Shown: positions 35,286-45,168, counted from the first letter of the stretch. The stretch is 64,000 nucleotides of DNA from Verrucomicrobiota bacterium (GCA_026397915.1 JAPLTX010000007.1:1-64000); one strand, 5' to 3'. The notes: a model not told the origin generated them from the letters alone. Made by a program: numbers and translations.

Positions 35286-36776
35286 ATGAACAAACGCAAT
35301 TTCACAACCTTCCCGGCGCTGGTTACAGTGGCGCTGTCACTCTTCCTGTGCGGTTCGGTCGCGGACGCAGCGGATCGCCGGCCCGACATCGTCTTCATCC
35401 TCGCTGACGACCTCGGCATCAATGACCTCGGCTGTTACGGACGTCGCGAGCACCACACGCCGCACCTTGACGCGATGGCGGCGGCAGGCACGCGGTTCAC
35501 GTCCGCCTACTGCGCGCAGCCGATCTGCTCGCCGTCGCGCGCAGCGATCATGACGGGCAAGAATCCCGCGCGGCTACACCTGACGACCTATCTGCCGGGC
35601 AGGCCGGATTGTCCGTCGCAAAAGCTTCTGCATCCCATCATCCGACAACAACTGCCGTTGGAGGAAAAGACGCTGCCGGAATACCTGAAGGAAACCGGCT
35701 ACATCTCGGCCTGCATCGGTAAGTGGCATCTCGGCGGCAAGGGCTTTGGGCCGGCCGAGCAAGGCTTCGACGTGGTTCACGCCGGTCGGCCCAACACGAC
35801 GCCGTCCGAGACCGAGGGCGGCAAGGGCGAATACGACCTCACCGCGCACGCGATGCAGTTTATCGAAGAGAACCGCGACCGGCCGTTCTTCCTTTACCTC
35901 GCCCACAACACGCCGCACATTCCCTACACGGCCAAGGAGCCGCTTGTCGCGAAGAACAACAAGGCGTTCGAGCCGGTCTATGCCGCCGTCATCGAAACAC
36001 TCGACGACACCGTCGGTTTGCTGCTCGCCAAGCTCGACGCGCTCGGCCTCGCCAAGAACACTCTCGTCGTCTTCACCTCTGACAACGGCGGCCTGCACGT
36101 GCCCGAAGGTCCGCACGAGAAAATCACGCACAACACACCGTATCGCGCCGGCAAAGGCTTCCTCCACGAGGGTGGCCTGCGCATCCCGCTCATCGTCCGC
36201 TGGCCGGGCCGCGTGCCGTCGGGCCGCGTCGTGAACGCGCCGGTGGTGAACAGCGATTGGGTGCTGACGCTGGCGGCAGTGTGCGGTCTGCCTGTGCCGT
36301 CGGGCCTCGACGGCGTGAGCCTCGCGTCGCTGCTGACCGGCGGCGAAGCGCCAAAGCGGCCGTTCTTCTGGCATTTTCCGCATTACACCAACCAAGGCAG
36401 TCAGCCCGAAGGCGCCGTGCGCGAAGGCGACTGGAAGCTTATTGAATACTATGAAGGCAGCGTCGAGTTGTTCAACATCGCGAATGACATTGGCGAGAAG
36501 AACAACCTCGCCGCGACTGAGCCGGAGCGCGTCAAGCAACTCCGCGCCAAGCTCAACGCGTGGCGCGATGCGACCGGCGTGCAGACCAACACGCCGAACC
36601 CCAAGTTCGACGCCGCGTTGCACCGCGCGCTTTACGAGGACATGGACGTGTCCCGCTACAACGCCTCCACCGCCGATGCCGCTGAGTTCGCCCGCGTGCT
36701 GGAGTGGCGCAAGCAGATGAACGCCGTCGTGCCCAAACCGCCCCAACAGGCGAAGAAGGGGAAGTCCAAACGTTGA
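35286..36776 (+). CDS. Exported sulfatase (formylglycine-dependent, S1-type)
   Basis: Hydrolyses sulfate esters, in the periplasm. A 496-residue protein. The signal peptide is residues 1-28 (FLCGSVADA). The metal-binding Asp pair is in IVFILADDLGINDLG. The formylglycine-forming cysteine is in the CSPSRAAIMTGKNP motif (about residues 82-86). Further active-site blocks are GKWHLGG, LAHNTPHIPY and FTSDNGG (metal ligands Asp-Asn), then AGKGFLHEGGLRIPLIVRW with a catalytic-site Lys/His region. The sulfatase-maturing enzyme is not in this window. Substrate is unknown; the 33895-39479 neighbourhood suggests a glycan. The nearer ATG with GAGGA is chosen over one at 35238. Confidence 0.92.
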   Translation: MNKRNFTTFPALVTVALSLFLCGSVADAADRRPDIVFILADDLGINDLGCYGRREHHTPHLDAMAAAGTRFTSAYCAQPICSPSRAAIMTGKNPARLHLTTYLPGRPDCPSQKLLHPIIRQQLPLEEKTLPEYLKETGYISACIGKWHLGGKGFGPAEQGFDVVHAGRPNTTPSETEGGKGEYDLTAHAMQFIEENRDRPFFLYLAHNTPHIPYTAKEPLVAKNNKAFEPVYAAVIETLDDTVGLLLAKLDALGLAKNTLVVFTSDNGGLHVPEGPHEKITHNTPYRAGKGFLHEGGLRIPLIVRWPGRVPSGRVVNAPVVNSDWVLTLAAVCGLPVPSGLDGVSLASLLTGGEAPKRPFFWHFPHYTNQGSQPEGAVREGDWKLIEYYEGSVELFNIANDIGEKNNLAATEPERVKQLRAKLNAWRDATGVQTNTPNPKFDAALHRALYEDMDVSRYNASTADAAEFARVLEWRKQMNAVVPKPPQQAKKGKSKR

Positions 36777-36933
36777 ACAACGAAGACCGCGAAGCCGCGT
36801 CGGAAAAATACCAGCAACCGTTGGCTTCCATGTAGCGCCGCGAACGAACGAAGGCGTAGGATGTGTGCGTAATTCGAACTATCGGCAGAACTGTGAAGCG
36901 CATATTCAACAGCCAACCAGGAGCCACTCGACC

Positions 36934-38184
36934 ATGAGCACCGTCTGCAACCGCAGGGATTTCATCAAGACCGCCGCTGTCAGCACTGCAGCCACCGCCA
37001 TGACGGCGCGCAGCTACGCCCGCGTCACGGGCGCCAACGAGCGCATCCGCCTTGGCCAGATCGGCTGCGGCGGGCGCGGCCGGCTCGCGCACATGGCGGG
37101 CATCCACAAGCATGACAAGGCACAAAACGTCGAGTATGTGGCGGTGAGCGACCCGTGGCGCGTTGCGCGCGAGCAGGCCGCCGCGCTCTGCAAGGAATGG
37201 TATGGCACCGACGTGAAGCAGTTCTCCAGCTATCGTGACGTGCTGGCGTGCAAGGACGTTGACGCGGTGCTCATCGCCTCGCCCGACCACCATCACTCCA
37301 CGCATCTCGAAGCCACCGCCAAAGTGAAGAAGCATGTTTACGTCGAGAAACCGATGGCGCGCAACATGACGGAACTTTGCCGCGCCGTGGACGCCGTCAA
37401 AGCAGCGGGCATCGTCGTGCAGGTCGGCACGCAAATCCGCAGTCTCTCCACCAGCACCGGCTGCAACGAATTGTGGAAGTCGGGCATCCTTGGCAAGGCG
37501 TCGCGCATTGAGCAGTGCCGCAACGGCGAGAAGCCCTACTGGTATCATTACGTCAAGGACATCAAGAAAGAGGACGTGGACTGGGACGAGTTCCTCGGCA
37601 ACGCGCCGAAGCGGCCGTTCGACCCCAGCCTCATCTCCGGCTGGTATGGCTACCTCGACTACACCGACGGCCCTGTGGCCAATCTCGGCTGCCACTTCAT
37701 TGACCTCTATAACTACATCACCGGCGTGCAGTTCCCGAAGAGCTGCGTCTGCAATGGCGGCGTGTTCACGTGGAAGGACGAGCACAAGTTCACCTGCCCC
37801 GACCACGTTGAGGCGCTCTGGGTTTATCCGGAGGGCTTCATGGTGGCCTATTCGAGCAACTTCGGAAACTCGGGTGGCAACCGCCACCGTTTCTTTTGCG
37901 AGAAGGGTCAGTTGATCATGGATAACTGGAGCGCGCCGACCTACAGCGCCGAGGGCGGCCCGAAACGCGATGGCAGCATCCGTGGCATCACTCCGGTCAA
38001 ACCAATCGAGACCCCCGACCACTTCCTCGACTGGTTGCAATGCCTGCGCACCGGCAAGGCCACTCGCGCGCCGATCGAGGCGGGCTATCTTCACTCCGTC
38101 ACATGCCTGATGGCCGTGGAATCGTTCAAGTTCGGCCGCCGCACGACCTACGACCACACCAAACGCGCCATCCTGAAAGCCTAG
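36934..38184 (+). CDS. Gfo/Idh/MocA oxidoreductase, Tat-exported, tandem copy 1
   Basis: A 416-residue protein. Tat signal CNRRDFIKTAAV at residues 5-16. NAD-binding RLGQIGCGGRGRLAHM (about residue 38). DHHH at the substrate position, then VYVEKPMARNM (catalytic-region EKP) and GTQIRSLSTSTGC. The C-terminal sheet domain ends with LGCHFIDLYNYITG and a run of aromatic residues. It is closely similar to the next gene over nearly its whole length, with one 7-8-residue length difference. AGGAG is 11 nt before ATG. Probable sugar-derivative dehydrogenase; substrate unknown. Confidence 0.88.
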   Translation: MSTVCNRRDFIKTAAVSTAATAMTARSYARVTGANERIRLGQIGCGGRGRLAHMAGIHKHDKAQNVEYVAVSDPWRVAREQAAALCKEWYGTDVKQFSSYRDVLACKDVDAVLIASPDHHHSTHLEATAKVKKHVYVEKPMARNMTELCRAVDAVKAAGIVVQVGTQIRSLSTSTGCNELWKSGILGKASRIEQCRNGEKPYWYHYVKDIKKEDVDWDEFLGNAPKRPFDPSLISGWYGYLDYTDGPVANLGCHFIDLYNYITGVQFPKSCVCNGGVFTWKDEHKFTCPDHVEALWVYPEGFMVAYSSNFGNSGGNRHRFFCEKGQLIMDNWSAPTYSAEGGPKRDGSIRGITPVKPIETPDHFLDWLQCLRTGKATRAPIEAGYLHSVTCLMAVESFKFGRRTTYDHTKRAILKA

Positions 38185-38207
38185 CCCAAAACCGGAGATC
38201 ATCAGCC

Positions 38208-39479
38208 ATGAACACAGATTGTAATCGCAGGGATTTCATCAAGACCGCCGCCGTCACCGCGACGGCCACCTCCATGACCGCTCGCAGCTACGCGCGCGTC
38301 ATGGGAGCCAACGAGCGCATCCGCATCGCCCAGATCGGCTGCGGTGGGCGCGGCCGGCAGGCGCACATGGAGGGCGTGCACAAGCACGACAAGGCCGAGA
38401 ACGTTGAGTATGTGGCGGTGTCCGATCCATGGCGGCTCGCGCGCGAAGAAGCCGCCGCGATGTGCAAAGCGTGGTATGGCACCGACGTGAAACAGTTCGT
38501 CAGCTACCGTGACGTGCTGGCGCGCGAGGACGTTGACGCCGTCATGATCGCCTCGCTCGACCACCATCACGCGACGCAACTCGAAGCCACCGCCAAGGCC
38601 AAGAAACACGTCTATGTCGAGAAGCCGATGGCGCGCAACATGGCGGAGCTTTGCAGCGCCGTGGACGCAGTGAAGGCGGCGGGCATCGTCGTGCAGGTCG
38701 GCACGCAGACGCGCAGTCTGCCAAGCAGCACCGGTTGCCGCGAATTGTGGAAATCCGGCATCCTCGGCAAGGCGTCCCGCATCGAGCAATGCCGCAACGG
38801 TGAGAAACCTTACTGGTATGGGTTCGTCAAGGCCCACCTTCCGAAGTCCTCCGTGGTGAGGAAAGAGGACGTTGATTGGGACGAGTTTCTGATGAACGCC
38901 CCGAAGCGGCCGTTCGACGCCGAGGTTTACACCGGCTGGTATGGCTATCTCGACTACACCGACGGTCCCATCGCGAACCTCGGCTGTCACTTCATTGACC
39001 TCTACAACTACATCACCGGCGTGCAGTTCCCGAAGAGCTGCGTCTGCAACGGTGGTGTGTTCACGTGGAAGGACGAGCACAAGTTCACCTGTCCCGATCA
39101 CGTCGAGGCGCTCTGGGTCTATCCGGAAGACTTCATGGTGGCCTACTCGAGCAACTTCGGCAACGGAAGCGGCAGCCGCCACCGTTACTTCTGCGAAAAA
39201 GGCCAGTTGAACCTCGACAACTGGGGCGCGCCAACCTACAGCGCCGAGGGCGGCCCAAAACGCGATGGCAATATTCGCGGTGTCAACGAGGTCAAACCGA
39301 TCGAGACGCCCGACCATTTCCAGGACTGGCTGCAGTGCATGCGCACCGGCAAGCCGACGCGCGCACCCATCGAGGCGGGCTATTTGCACTCCGTCACGTG
39401 CCTGATGGCTGTGGAGTCGTTCAAATTCGGCCGGCGCACGACCTACGACCACAAAACGCGCACCATCCGCAAAGCTTAG
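38208..39479 (+). CDS. Gfo/Idh/MocA oxidoreductase, Tat-exported, tandem copy 2
   Basis: A 423-residue protein with the same blocks as its upstream neighbour: CNRRDFIKTAAV Tat signal, IAQIGCGGRGRQAHM, DHHHATQLEA, VYVEKPMARNM, LGCHFIDLYNYITG. Extra residues (HLPKSSVV) lie in the loop at about residue 210, and scattered substitutions are spread evenly. This is a tandem duplication 23 bp apart in the same orientation, old enough to have diverged by roughly one residue in six by eye. Its 3' end overlaps the convergent DUF4432 gene by 4 bp. Confidence 0.88.
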   Translation: MNTDCNRRDFIKTAAVTATATSMTARSYARVMGANERIRIAQIGCGGRGRQAHMEGVHKHDKAENVEYVAVSDPWRLAREEAAAMCKAWYGTDVKQFVSYRDVLAREDVDAVMIASLDHHHATQLEATAKAKKHVYVEKPMARNMAELCSAVDAVKAAGIVVQVGTQTRSLPSSTGCRELWKSGILGKASRIEQCRNGEKPYWYGFVKAHLPKSSVVRKEDVDWDEFLMNAPKRPFDAEVYTGWYGYLDYTDGPIANLGCHFIDLYNYITGVQFPKSCVCNGGVFTWKDEHKFTCPDHVEALWVYPEDFMVAYSSNFGNGSGSRHRYFCEKGQLNLDNWGAPTYSAEGGPKRDGNIRGVNEVKPIETPDHFQDWLQCMRTGKPTRAPIEAGYLHSVTCLMAVESFKFGRRTTYDHKTRTIRKA

Positions 39480-40600
39480 GTGGTCAACGGGCCGTCAAAC
39501 GCCGCCAGTTCGCGGAGCGCGGCCCGATCCGAGAGCACTCGGAGCTTCAACGCGTAACGCCGGCTTTCGCCGGGTTGGAGGTATTGCTCCGCGCGCGGGT
39601 CTTTGTCGCGCGCCTTGCCCAGAAGCGACCCGAAGAACGGCTCCAAGCCGGTGACATACGATCCGCGCGGGCCGTAATGCTGCCAGTTCGCCAGCCGCGG
39701 CAGCGCTTTCGCCGGATACGTAATCTCGACAGCCAGCTTCAGGCGCTCGTTGAGCAAGCCGACGCGACAAATGCCGCACTTGTCAGGGGTCACATCCACG
39801 ATTAGTCCGCGCTCGCCAAAACCGGCGTGTCCGGGCAGCGGTTCGGGCGCGCGCTTGAGCCGGTTCATCCGCACGCTGTCCATCGGCTGGATGATATCCT
39901 GACCAGCCGGCGGCGGGACGACCCAATACTTTGCCTTGCCGCGATAGATAAACCGCGCGCCCTTGTCGAGCAGCGGATAACCGAGGTTGCAGTGGTAGAG
40001 CCAGTGATGCGCCGAACACGTGTTAGCACGGTTGGTAACTTCGTCTTCGATGATGATCTCCGGTTCGCCGAGCGTGCAGCGAATCGTTCGTCGCACTTCC
40101 ATCACAGGTCCGAACATCCGGCTGTCGCGCGTGACGAGGCTGATCTGCATGTCGAGCCGGCCACGATGTGGATCGGGATTGATGAGCTGCTCGACTGCTG
40201 CGGGAACGTTCGAGTAATGACCGTGCAAGCTCGTCTTCACGCCGTCTTCCTCACGCGGGCCGCCCATATATTGTGGGCCGCAGGTCGTCACCAATCCGCC
40301 CGCCCAGCCGTAAATCCATTCGATACCCGTCTGGTGCGCGTGGTTCGGCGGCACGAGACCATTCGGCGTTAGATACGCCAGCGCGTGCTGGTTGAAGCGC
40401 GCGTCCACGATGTCGCCGCCACGGTCGAGTGCAACAGTGAATCGCAGTCCCGCGCCGGTATCCACGAGCGCAACGCGTCCGCCTAGCCCGCCGAGCGGAT
40501 GGCTGTCGAGCGTGCCGGTGCGGATGCCGCCGACTTGGTGGATGTTCTCGAACTTGCTGGTGTCAAACGTGATTGCGCTGGAAGACGGTTTGGTAGCCAT
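39476..40600 (-). CDS. DUF4432 (aldose-1-epimerase-like) protein
   Basis: A 374-residue soluble protein, no signal peptide. All-beta galactose-mutarotase-like fold indicated by GLRFTVALDRGGDIVDARFNQHALAYL, GLHGHYS-type LHGHYSNVPA, the HHWLYHCNLGYPLLDKG strand with a likely active His, and the late EPFFGSL and LQPGESRRYALKL. DUF4432 proteins usually accompany carbohydrate or Gfo/Idh/MocA genes; a mutarotase or epimerase role on the same sugar is plausible but unproven. Confidence 0.82.
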   Translation of the reverse strand: MATKPSSSAITFDTSKFENIHQVGGIRTGTLDSHPLGGLGGRVALVDTGAGLRFTVALDRGGDIVDARFNQHALAYLTPNGLVPPNHAHQTGIEWIYGWAGGLVTTCGPQYMGGPREEDGVKTSLHGHYSNVPAAVEQLINPDPHRGRLDMQISLVTRDSRMFGPVMEVRRTIRCTLGEPEIIIEDEVTNRANTCSAHHWLYHCNLGYPLLDKGARFIYRGKAKYWVVPPPAGQDIIQPMDSVRMNRLKRAPEPLPGHAGFGERGLIVDVTPDKCGICRVGLLNERLKLAVEITYPAKALPRLANWQHYGPRGSYVTGLEPFFGSLLGKARDKDPRAEQYLQPGESRRYALKLRVLSDRAALRELAAFDGPLTT

Positions 40601-40658
40601 GCCGCGCAGTTTACCCGTTTTGCGCCGGAGGCAAAGCGAGAAATCTCAACGTCACTTC

Positions 40659-42233
40659 TCAACGTAGAATCGACGAAAGGCGGATGGGCTTGCCGGGACG
40701 TGCGCCGGTCAGCGAGCCGTTGCGAATGACTGCGGTTCCGTTTACGAAGACGTCACTGAAACCCACTGCATAGGCGCGCGGCTTCTCGAAGGTCGCGCGG
40801 TCAGCGACTTGGGTGGGATCGAAGACGACGACATCAGCCGCGCAACCCGGCTTGAGTTCGCCGCGACGGTCGAGGCGGAAAGCTCGCGCGGGCAGCGAAG
40901 TCATTTTGCGAACGGCTTCCTCGATGGTAAGCAGCTTCAGTTCGCGCACGTAGCGGCCGAGCACGCGGGCGTTGTTGCCGCAACTGCGCGGGTGCGTCAG
41001 TTCGTCCGAAGGCGCACGCGGGCCGCCGTCGCTGGCCACCATCGTGAACGGATGGCGGAGAAAGCAGCGGACATCAGGCTCATTCATGCCGTGGAAGATG
41101 GCGGTGGCGCCGCCGTGGCGTTCGAGGTCGAGAACGAGTTCGATCTGGTCGTTGAGCGAGTCGGAACCGTGCCGGAGCTTGGCGGCCTGCGGCACGGTCT
41201 TGCCGCTGAGCGCGTTGTCGTGGCGGCAGTTAGCAATGAAGACGTAACCGTAATCGCTGCGCAAGCTCCGCTTCAACGTCTCCTTCATCTCCGCGACGAT
41301 GAGCCGCTTCTGTTCAGGGTCGCCAATGCGCTCGATAAACTTCTTGGTGCCGCCCTCGCGGGCCTTGTCGGGAACCAGCCGGCTCAAGCCGGTGCTGGAG
41401 GCGGTATAGACGTATTGGTCGTGGGCGATGTCCAGTCCCTCGGCCCGCGCCTTGTCGAGCACCGCCAGCACTGCGTCGGCTTTGTTCCACGCTTTCGGCC
41501 CGGCAAGTTTGATGTGCGAGATTTGTGAGCGAACCTTCGCCTCGCGCGCGACGCGGCAGAGTTCATCGAGGGCCTCGAAGATTCGCTCCGTCTCGTGGCG
41601 GATGTGGCTGACGTAGAGGCCACCGTGGGCGGCGGCGACTTTGGCCAGTTCCACGATCTCGTCGGTCTTCGTAAAAGTGCCGGGCAGGTAGATCAATCCC
41701 GTGCTGAGGCCGACAGCACCTTCCTTCATCGCCTGCTCCACCATCGCCTTCATCCTGGCGAGTTCGTCGGCTGTGGGAGGACGGTCAAAGCTGCCGCCCA
41801 TGGCTTTCGTGCGGATGGAGTTGTGGCCGATGAGCGAGGCGACGTTGAGTGTGACGTTGGTGGCTTCGAGTTCCGCGAAGAACTTGGTGATGTCGGTGCG
41901 CGAGCCGCCGCAGTTGCCAGTCACGACGGTCGTGACGCCCATACGCAGGAAGTTTTCGGCGTCGCGGTGTTTGAGGATGTCCTCGGAATGCGTGTGAACG
42001 TCAATGAACCCCGGCGCGACGACCTTGCCGCGTGCATCGAGTTCGGATGCGCCAATGCCCGAAACCTTGCCAACAGCGGCGATGCGACCGTCTTTTATGG
42101 CAAGGTCGCCGGCAATGGCCGGCTTCCCAGAGCCGTCCACGATGCGGCCGTTGCGCAGCACGAAGTCGTAATCCGCCGCCGCCACGGAGAGCGTCGCGAT
42201 CAGGAGAGCGGTGAAGGCATGGATGGCATTCAT
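40659..42233 (-). CDS. Exported N-acyl-D-amino-acid deacylase (amidohydrolase)
   Basis: Removes acyl groups from N-acyl-D-amino acids, in the periplasm. A 524-residue protein. The signal peptide is residues 1-20 (TLSVAAA). Metal-binding motif PGFIDVHTHSED (about residues 75-85). GVTTVVTGNCGGS, VGLSTGLIYLPG, VSHIRHE, QISHIKLAGP and MVASDGGPRAPSDELTHPR (late Asp ligand) follow. All match D-aminoacylase/urease-superfamily enzymes. Its start overlaps the stop of the SGNH hydrolase gene (ATGA), so translation is coupled. Possibly recycles D-amino acids from peptidoglycan. Confidence 0.88.
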   Translation of the reverse strand: MNAIHAFTALLIATLSVAAADYDFVLRNGRIVDGSGKPAIAGDLAIKDGRIAAVGKVSGIGASELDARGKVVAPGFIDVHTHSEDILKHRDAENFLRMGVTTVVTGNCGGSRTDITKFFAELEATNVTLNVASLIGHNSIRTKAMGGSFDRPPTADELARMKAMVEQAMKEGAVGLSTGLIYLPGTFTKTDEIVELAKVAAAHGGLYVSHIRHETERIFEALDELCRVAREAKVRSQISHIKLAGPKAWNKADAVLAVLDKARAEGLDIAHDQYVYTASSTGLSRLVPDKAREGGTKKFIERIGDPEQKRLIVAEMKETLKRSLRSDYGYVFIANCRHDNALSGKTVPQAAKLRHGSDSLNDQIELVLDLERHGGATAIFHGMNEPDVRCFLRHPFTMVASDGGPRAPSDELTHPRSCGNNARVLGRYVRELKLLTIEEAVRKMTSLPARAFRLDRRGELKPGCAADVVVFDPTQVADRATFEKPRAYAVGFSDVFVNGTAVIRNGSLTGARPGKPIRLSSILR

Positions 42234-43642
42234 GGTTGCAATGGCGGCCGATAGACGCGAATCGCGGCGATGGGAACGGGGCCGTCACCGTTGGGCACGA
42301 GCCGCAAGGTGTGGCGGGCGTTCGCCAGCCCTTGCGCCAGCGTCGCCGCGTATTCCTTTGCCGCGTCGGCGGTCTTGGGCGCGGCATACGTGTCCGTGAA
42401 CAGCGGCTTCACCTCCCACGTGACCTCGTAGTCTTTCGGCAACGCCATCTTCCGGTAGCGCAACGCGCCGATGATGGACCACATTTTCGGTTCGATCACC
42501 ACGCGGCCCGAATTGGAGACAAACCGCTTCGTGAGATCGCCCTGGCCGTCCGGGCCGGTCTTTGAGCCGATGACCTCGAAGCGCAGGATGTTCTTCGCCA
42601 CGTCGCATTCGAGAATCTTCGCCGTCCACTTTTCCAGCATGAGCGGTTTTTCGCAATCAATCCGGTTGATCGCAGGCCACCAGACGCCTGGCGAGGCTTT
42701 GGGGCGCGCGTGGTAGTAAAGCTCCGGGAACTGCGAGGGCGGCTTGCCGTCAATCAACACCTTCGCCGTGCCCGGCGCCGCGTGGCCGGTGTGCGCCGCG
42801 ATCACGTCCACGCGATTGCCCTCGAACACAAGTTCGACGTTGCCGCCCGCGACCGGGATGTCGCGCACCAGGTTCTTCCAAGGCTCTTGGGAAAACTTCG
42901 GGTCGTAACGCAGGTAAGGCATCACCAGCTTCTCGATCAGGAAGCCGCCGAGCTTGTTCGGGTGAACGCTGTCGCCGAGCGTGTCCTTCGGGAAGAGGTT
43001 GTTGGCTTTCAGATACTGGCGGAGCGGCTCGCGGACCTCGGCCAGTTCGCAGCCATACTTCACTGCCAGTTCGCGAATCAGCTTCGATTGCCGCTCGTCG
43101 TCTTCGGCCAGCTTCTTCGTGGCCGGGTCGTCCGGCGAACCATCGCGCGGATGCTCCTTGCCCCAACGGAAATGCGGTGTGCGGATGAGAATCTCCGCCG
43201 TGGTGCGCTGGCGCGTCCGGGCTACGATCTGCTCCAGTTCGCCGCCCTCGACGCCGCCATAGACGTGGAAAATCATCAGATCAGGATAGAACGGGTAGAG
43301 ATCATACTCCGCAGTGTTGATCAACGCGGGCGCGGTATAGCCGCCGATGGCGCGGTTCTCGATCTCCAAGTCGGCGTTCGGATAAGCCTTCCGCAGATTG
43401 TCGGCGACGGCTTTGGACCACGGCCCGGCGGTCACCGACTGGCCGTAGAACAGGACGCGGACGCGGTTGCGCTTTTGCGGCGTGCTGGTCGCCAGTAGCG
43501 TCATCGTCTGCTGAATCTTCGCGCCCAACTCGAAGAGATTGGGCGGCGGAGGCGGCAGTTTGAACGACTCTTCCGACACAGCGCGACTGGTTGCGGCCAA
43601 CAACGCGAGGAAAGCGATCGAGGCGATTCGTCGATGGTTCAT
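42230..43642 (-). CDS. Exported SGNH/GDSL-type hydrolase
   Basis: A 470-residue protein. Signal peptide residues 1-21 (ATSRAVS). The SGNH blocks appear as block I RVLFYGQSVTAGPWS, where the nucleophile context is G-Q-S, and block II IENRAIGGYTAP. The catalytic D-x-x-H is in GDSVHPNKLGGFLIEKL (about residue 230). A beta-sandwich of about 200 residues follows. An esterase or acetylhydrolase acting on a glycan is likely. It is coupled by ATGA overlaps to the gene before (transglutaminase) and after (deacylase). Confidence 0.72.
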   Translation of the reverse strand: MNHRRIASIAFLALLAATSRAVSEESFKLPPPPPNLFELGAKIQQTMTLLATSTPQKRNRVRVLFYGQSVTAGPWSKAVADNLRKAYPNADLEIENRAIGGYTAPALINTAEYDLYPFYPDLMIFHVYGGVEGGELEQIVARTRQRTTAEILIRTPHFRWGKEHPRDGSPDDPATKKLAEDDERQSKLIRELAVKYGCELAEVREPLRQYLKANNLFPKDTLGDSVHPNKLGGFLIEKLVMPYLRYDPKFSQEPWKNLVRDIPVAGGNVELVFEGNRVDVIAAHTGHAAPGTAKVLIDGKPPSQFPELYYHARPKASPGVWWPAINRIDCEKPLMLEKWTAKILECDVAKNILRFEVIGSKTGPDGQGDLTKRFVSNSGRVVIEPKMWSIIGALRYRKMALPKDYEVTWEVKPLFTDTYAAPKTADAAKEYAATLAQGLANARHTLRLVPNGDGPVPIAAIRVYRPPLQP

Positions 43643-45168
43643 GGGCAATTGTTGTTTGCTGCGGGTTCGCAACTCCACGTATAAGCGCGCTTCGGCACGT
43701 CTTGGCCGTCACACTCCAATTCCGGCGTCACGAACATCGTCGTGCGGCGGCGGGCGCTGCGCTTGAGCGGCACCAGTTCCTGCGCGAGGTCGCTCCGCTG
43801 AGTGAACAGCCGCCAGCGATCCATGCGACCGAAAAAGAAGTCGCGGAGCGTGCGCCTCTCGGTGTCGGTCAGACCAGGCACCATGCTGGCAACTTCGCTG
43901 TAGGTGACATCCACCGGCATCCAGCCGTAATGCGGAAAGTAAACTTCAGCCCAAACGTGATCGTTCTTCATGCCGGGCGGAAAGATCGGGCCGTTGTGAA
44001 CGCGCGCCGGGATGCCCACGCTCCGGCAGAGAGCCGCATAAAAGACCGATTGAATGACGCAGTCGCCGATACGTCGCTGCCGCACTTCCTCGGAGGCACA
44101 GCCATAGGTGAACGTCGCGTCGCGCCAGCACCAAACGTAGTTGTATTTCACATTGTCGCAGACCCAGTCGTAGAGCAGCCGCGCCTTGCGGCAGGGGTTG
44201 CTCTCACGGCCGACCACCGAACGCGCAAGCTCGCGCAACGGCTTGGTGAGCGCCATCTGTTGCTCGGAGCGCGTGAAGCGCCGGTAAAGTTCGCTCTGCG
44301 TGTCGTAAGGAGGAATCGCGTCCGGCGCGATCTGGAAATCGGTATGGAAAGCATCGAAGGCTGTCTTCATCTCGATGACAAGGTCGTCTTTCTCCGGCCG
44401 TGGCGCTTCGAGGTAAGCGATACCGACTTGCGCTTCCACGTCCGGGCAGGATTTCAACGCGCCCGCCGGCTGCACTGACACGGTGCGGATGTTCTGGGTG
44501 GCGGGCGTCAGCAGCGGATACGGGAACCACGCGCGCACCAGCCGGCCCGGCGGCAGGTCGGCCTGCTTCACCACGAGCTTGGTGGAAAAGATAAACCGCA
44601 CCGGGTCCACGTAGTGCTGTGGCGCGCCGCCCGCCGCGCGAAGGCGGTCGAGTTTGGCCGACTCGTCGAGAAAAATCTGGGCGAACTTCTGGAAGCCTTT
44701 CGCTGCCGATTCATTGCGGGCCATGAGCGCCGTGTCGAAGAACTGGAGGTTGGTGACGTTGGTGTTGTAGTAGAGCTTCTTGCCGTCCACTTTCCACGAG
44801 AGCAGCCACCCGCGCCGATCCCATTCGGCAGATTCCGATGGCTGGAAACCGCGGTAGGTCTTCGCCAGTTGTTCGCGCAACTGCTCTTTGCTCCAGCAGA
44901 ATCTGCCCTTCATGTCCCCGATGCGCAGCAGTCCTTGCTGGGCGTCGCGCCGCAGCCGCCACGACTGTTTGCCGTCGCAACACTGCAGCAAATCGTGGTA
45001 GATGGTTTCGGCGCGGGCGAATTCACGCGCTTCCTCCAACTTGAGCGCCTTACGGTAAAGTCCCGACAGCGACGACGAGGCCGCCGGTTGTTCAGCGGCA
45101 AATGCAGGGACGGTTGTAAGGAGGCAGATGCAAGTCAGAGCGACGGCGCGAATCGTGATCGGCTTCAT
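43639..45168 (-). CDS. Exported transglutaminase-like (cysteine protease fold) protein
   Basis: A 509-residue protein. Signal peptide residues 1-24 (VPAFAAEQ). A tetratricopeptide-like helical region follows (about 35-80). The transglutaminase-core domain is about residues 330-450. Catalytic Cys is in RIGDCVIQSVFYAALCRSVGIPARV. Catalytic His is in NDHVWAEVYFPHYGWMPVDVT, with the Asp two residues before the last Val-Thr. Cross-linking or proteolysis of exported proteins is inferred. It heads the overlapping transglutaminase-SGNH-deacylase operon and is divergent from the HMA-selenoprotein candidate. Confidence 0.85.
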   Translation of the reverse strand: MKPITIRAVALTCICLLTTVPAFAAEQPAASSSLSGLYRKALKLEEAREFARAETIYHDLLQCCDGKQSWRLRRDAQQGLLRIGDMKGRFCWSKEQLREQLAKTYRGFQPSESAEWDRRGWLLSWKVDGKKLYYNTNVTNLQFFDTALMARNESAAKGFQKFAQIFLDESAKLDRLRAAGGAPQHYVDPVRFIFSTKLVVKQADLPPGRLVRAWFPYPLLTPATQNIRTVSVQPAGALKSCPDVEAQVGIAYLEAPRPEKDDLVIEMKTAFDAFHTDFQIAPDAIPPYDTQSELYRRFTRSEQQMALTKPLRELARSVVGRESNPCRKARLLYDWVCDNVKYNYVWCWRDATFTYGCASEEVRQRRIGDCVIQSVFYAALCRSVGIPARVHNGPIFPPGMKNDHVWAEVYFPHYGWMPVDVTYSEVASMVPGLTDTERRTLRDFFFGRMDRWRLFTQRSDLAQELVPLKRSARRRTTMFVTPELECDGQDVPKRAYTWSCEPAANNNCP

